Assembly: GCA_030671165.1 (NCBI GenBank) | Contig: DAOVAG010000044.1 | Span: forward strand, 1 to 6,471 | Length of the DNA: 6,471 bases | From: Candidatus Bathyarchaeota archaeon | Lineage (GTDB): Archaea > Thermoproteota > Bathyarchaeia > RBG-16-48-13 > GCA-020355125 | Direction of reading: 5' to 3' | Part shown: positions 5,751 through 6,471 of the stretch, piece after piece | Layout of the letters: each line of letters begins with the position of its first letter | Position numbering within the stretch: position 1 is the stretch's first letter | The notes under the pieces: model-generated | What the model was told of the DNA's origin: nothing | Seen by the model: the letters and a program-made list of their open reading frames with translations, nothing else | Database searches by the model: none | Position numbers and translations under genes: made by a program

Positions 5751-6471
5751 GTGTCGAGGTTAAATCCCTATCTTTCGTTGATAAAATCCAGGGCTAATAT
5801 GCTGGTTTATTATTCGTTATGTGTTGTACTTGCATTGGTCGCCTCGTCGAAGATTAATGGAAGCGACATGATCACTTTTGGAAGAGACCTCTTGCTTTCT
5901 CTCTTCTCTACTTGTGCAATTGTTCTCAGCGTCTATATCTATAATGACATCACTGACATAGAGATCGACAGGATCAACAAGTTAGATCGACCCTTAGTTA
6001 AAGGCGTTCTCTCAAGGAAGGAGGCAATTCGTTTTGTCACACTTCTCGGGATCTCTGGAATTGCAATCGCTTTCGTCATCGACTTGAGATTTTTTCTCTT
6101 TGCATTGGCATACTTTGTCCTGTTCTTTATGTATTCCTTTCCTCTGGTTCGTTTGAAGCGTCTGTTTCTCATCAATAAATTAACGGTAGCGACAGGTGTT
6201 GCACTGACTTACTTTATGGGTGGGACCGTTGCTGGGCCGATACCGATCCCTGTCTTTCTAATAGCAGCGTACGGGTTCGTGGGAGGTTTAAGTACGAGTA
6301 TGTGGATCGATCTTCGTGATATGGAGGGAGATAAGATGGATGAAATTAAGAACCCTGCACTTGTCTGGAGTCCAATCGTTACGATTAGAATCGCAATGGT
6401 GTTAATCGGTTTGATGGGAATCACAATAATGACCATCTTCTTTCAGTTAGGGTTAAACATAGCCTTCATTA
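5751..6471 (+). CDS. UbiA-family membrane prenyltransferase, partial (3' end beyond window); possible digeranylgeranylglyceryl phosphate synthase
   Basis: The frame is open from an in-frame TAA at 5742 to the window end (240 codons). UbiA enzymes are polytopic membrane proteins that attach a polyprenyl chain to a lipid or ring acceptor using two Asp-rich Mg-diphosphate motifs. Both are present: NDITDIEID (Asn65, Asp66, Asp69, Asp73), followed by RINKLDRP, and DLRDMEGD (Asp187, Asp190, Asp194). Hydrophobic segments lie at about 18-32, 48-64, 97-110, 114-131, 146-178 and 208-231. The NPYLSLIKSR N-terminus and NDxxDxEIDxIN...RPLxxG pattern resemble archaeal geranylgeranylglyceryl-phosphate geranylgeranyltransferase. 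Quinone, heme O or chlorophyll-type relatives cannot be excluded. The residues after motif 2 read IKNPALVWSP rather than the common GxxTLP. GTG 5751 was chosen as nearest the conserved N-terminus; GTG 5745, TTG 5778 and ATG 5799 are alternatives, and no clear SD decides. It stands alone on the plus strand, divergent from the kinase, and looks richer in GC than the left part of the window. Confidence 0.88.
   Translation, partial: MSRLNPYLSLIKSRANMLVYYSLCVVLALVASSKINGSDMITFGRDLLLSLFSTCAIVLSVYIYNDITDIEIDRINKLDRPLVKGVLSRKEAIRFVTLLGISGIAIAFVIDLRFFLFALAYFVLFFMYSFPLVRLKRLFLINKLTVATGVALTYFMGGTVAGPIPIPVFLIAAYGFVGGLSTSMWIDLRDMEGDKMDEIKNPALVWSPIVTIRIAMVLIGLMGITIMTIFFQLGLNIAFI

Noticed and set aside
5939..6436. 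Minus-strand open frames opposite the prenyltransferase
   Set aside because: They are shadows of the plus-strand UbiA frame, which has both catalytic Asp motifs and the membrane segments. The minus-strand translations show no family features.

Overview
This window is archaeal. It encodes sn-glycerol-1-phosphate dehydrogenase (the enzyme that sets archaeal membrane-lipid stereochemistry), an archaeal proteasome beta subunit, the KH-domain beta-CASP ribonuclease aCPSF1/FttA, a UPF0179 protein and a UbiA-type prenyltransferase. TATA-box promoters and Shine-Dalgarno (SD) sites of archaeal type support this. The cytoplasmic PAS-histidine kinase resembles those common in uncultured mesophilic archaea (for example Bathyarchaeia-like or Asgard-like lineages). 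That placement is a guess; the sequence alone does not fix the phylum. The left two thirds are AT-rich; the kinase and prenyltransferase look visibly richer in GC.

Layout. Positions 1-1337 (minus strand) hold egsA followed by a UPF0179 gene cut off by the window edge, probably co-transcribed. Positions 1338-1500 are a divergent promoter region, with an apparently leaderless egsA promoter on one strand and a psmB promoter plus a clear SD on the other. Positions 1501-4113 (plus strand) hold psmB followed after 48 bp by aCPSF1/fttA, a proteolysis plus RNA 3'-end/termination pair known to be adjacent in several archaea. Positions 4173-5297 (minus strand) hold a PAS-HisKA-HATPase histidine kinase convergent with fttA. 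Positions 5298-5744 are an AT-rich spacer with candidate promoters and a small palindrome. From about 5751 to the window end (plus strand) there is a multi-membrane-spanning UbiA prenyltransferase, truncated at its 3' end.

How they work together. psmB and fttA are housekeeping factors for protein degradation and transcription termination/RNA processing. egsA makes the glycerophosphate backbone of archaeal lipids. The UbiA protein could act in the same lipid pathway (second geranylgeranyl transfer) or in quinone-type prenylation. The kinase has no response regulator in view.

I see no clearly new multi-gene system. The points most worth a second look are two genes (UPF0179 and the histidine kinase) whose conserved coding frames contain no ATG, GTG or TTG start between an upstream stop and the conserved domain, although SD-like sequences sit next to non-standard codons. 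Also notable are a symmetric divergent promoter between egsA and psmB and a palindrome just upstream of a possible promoter for the prenyltransferase.
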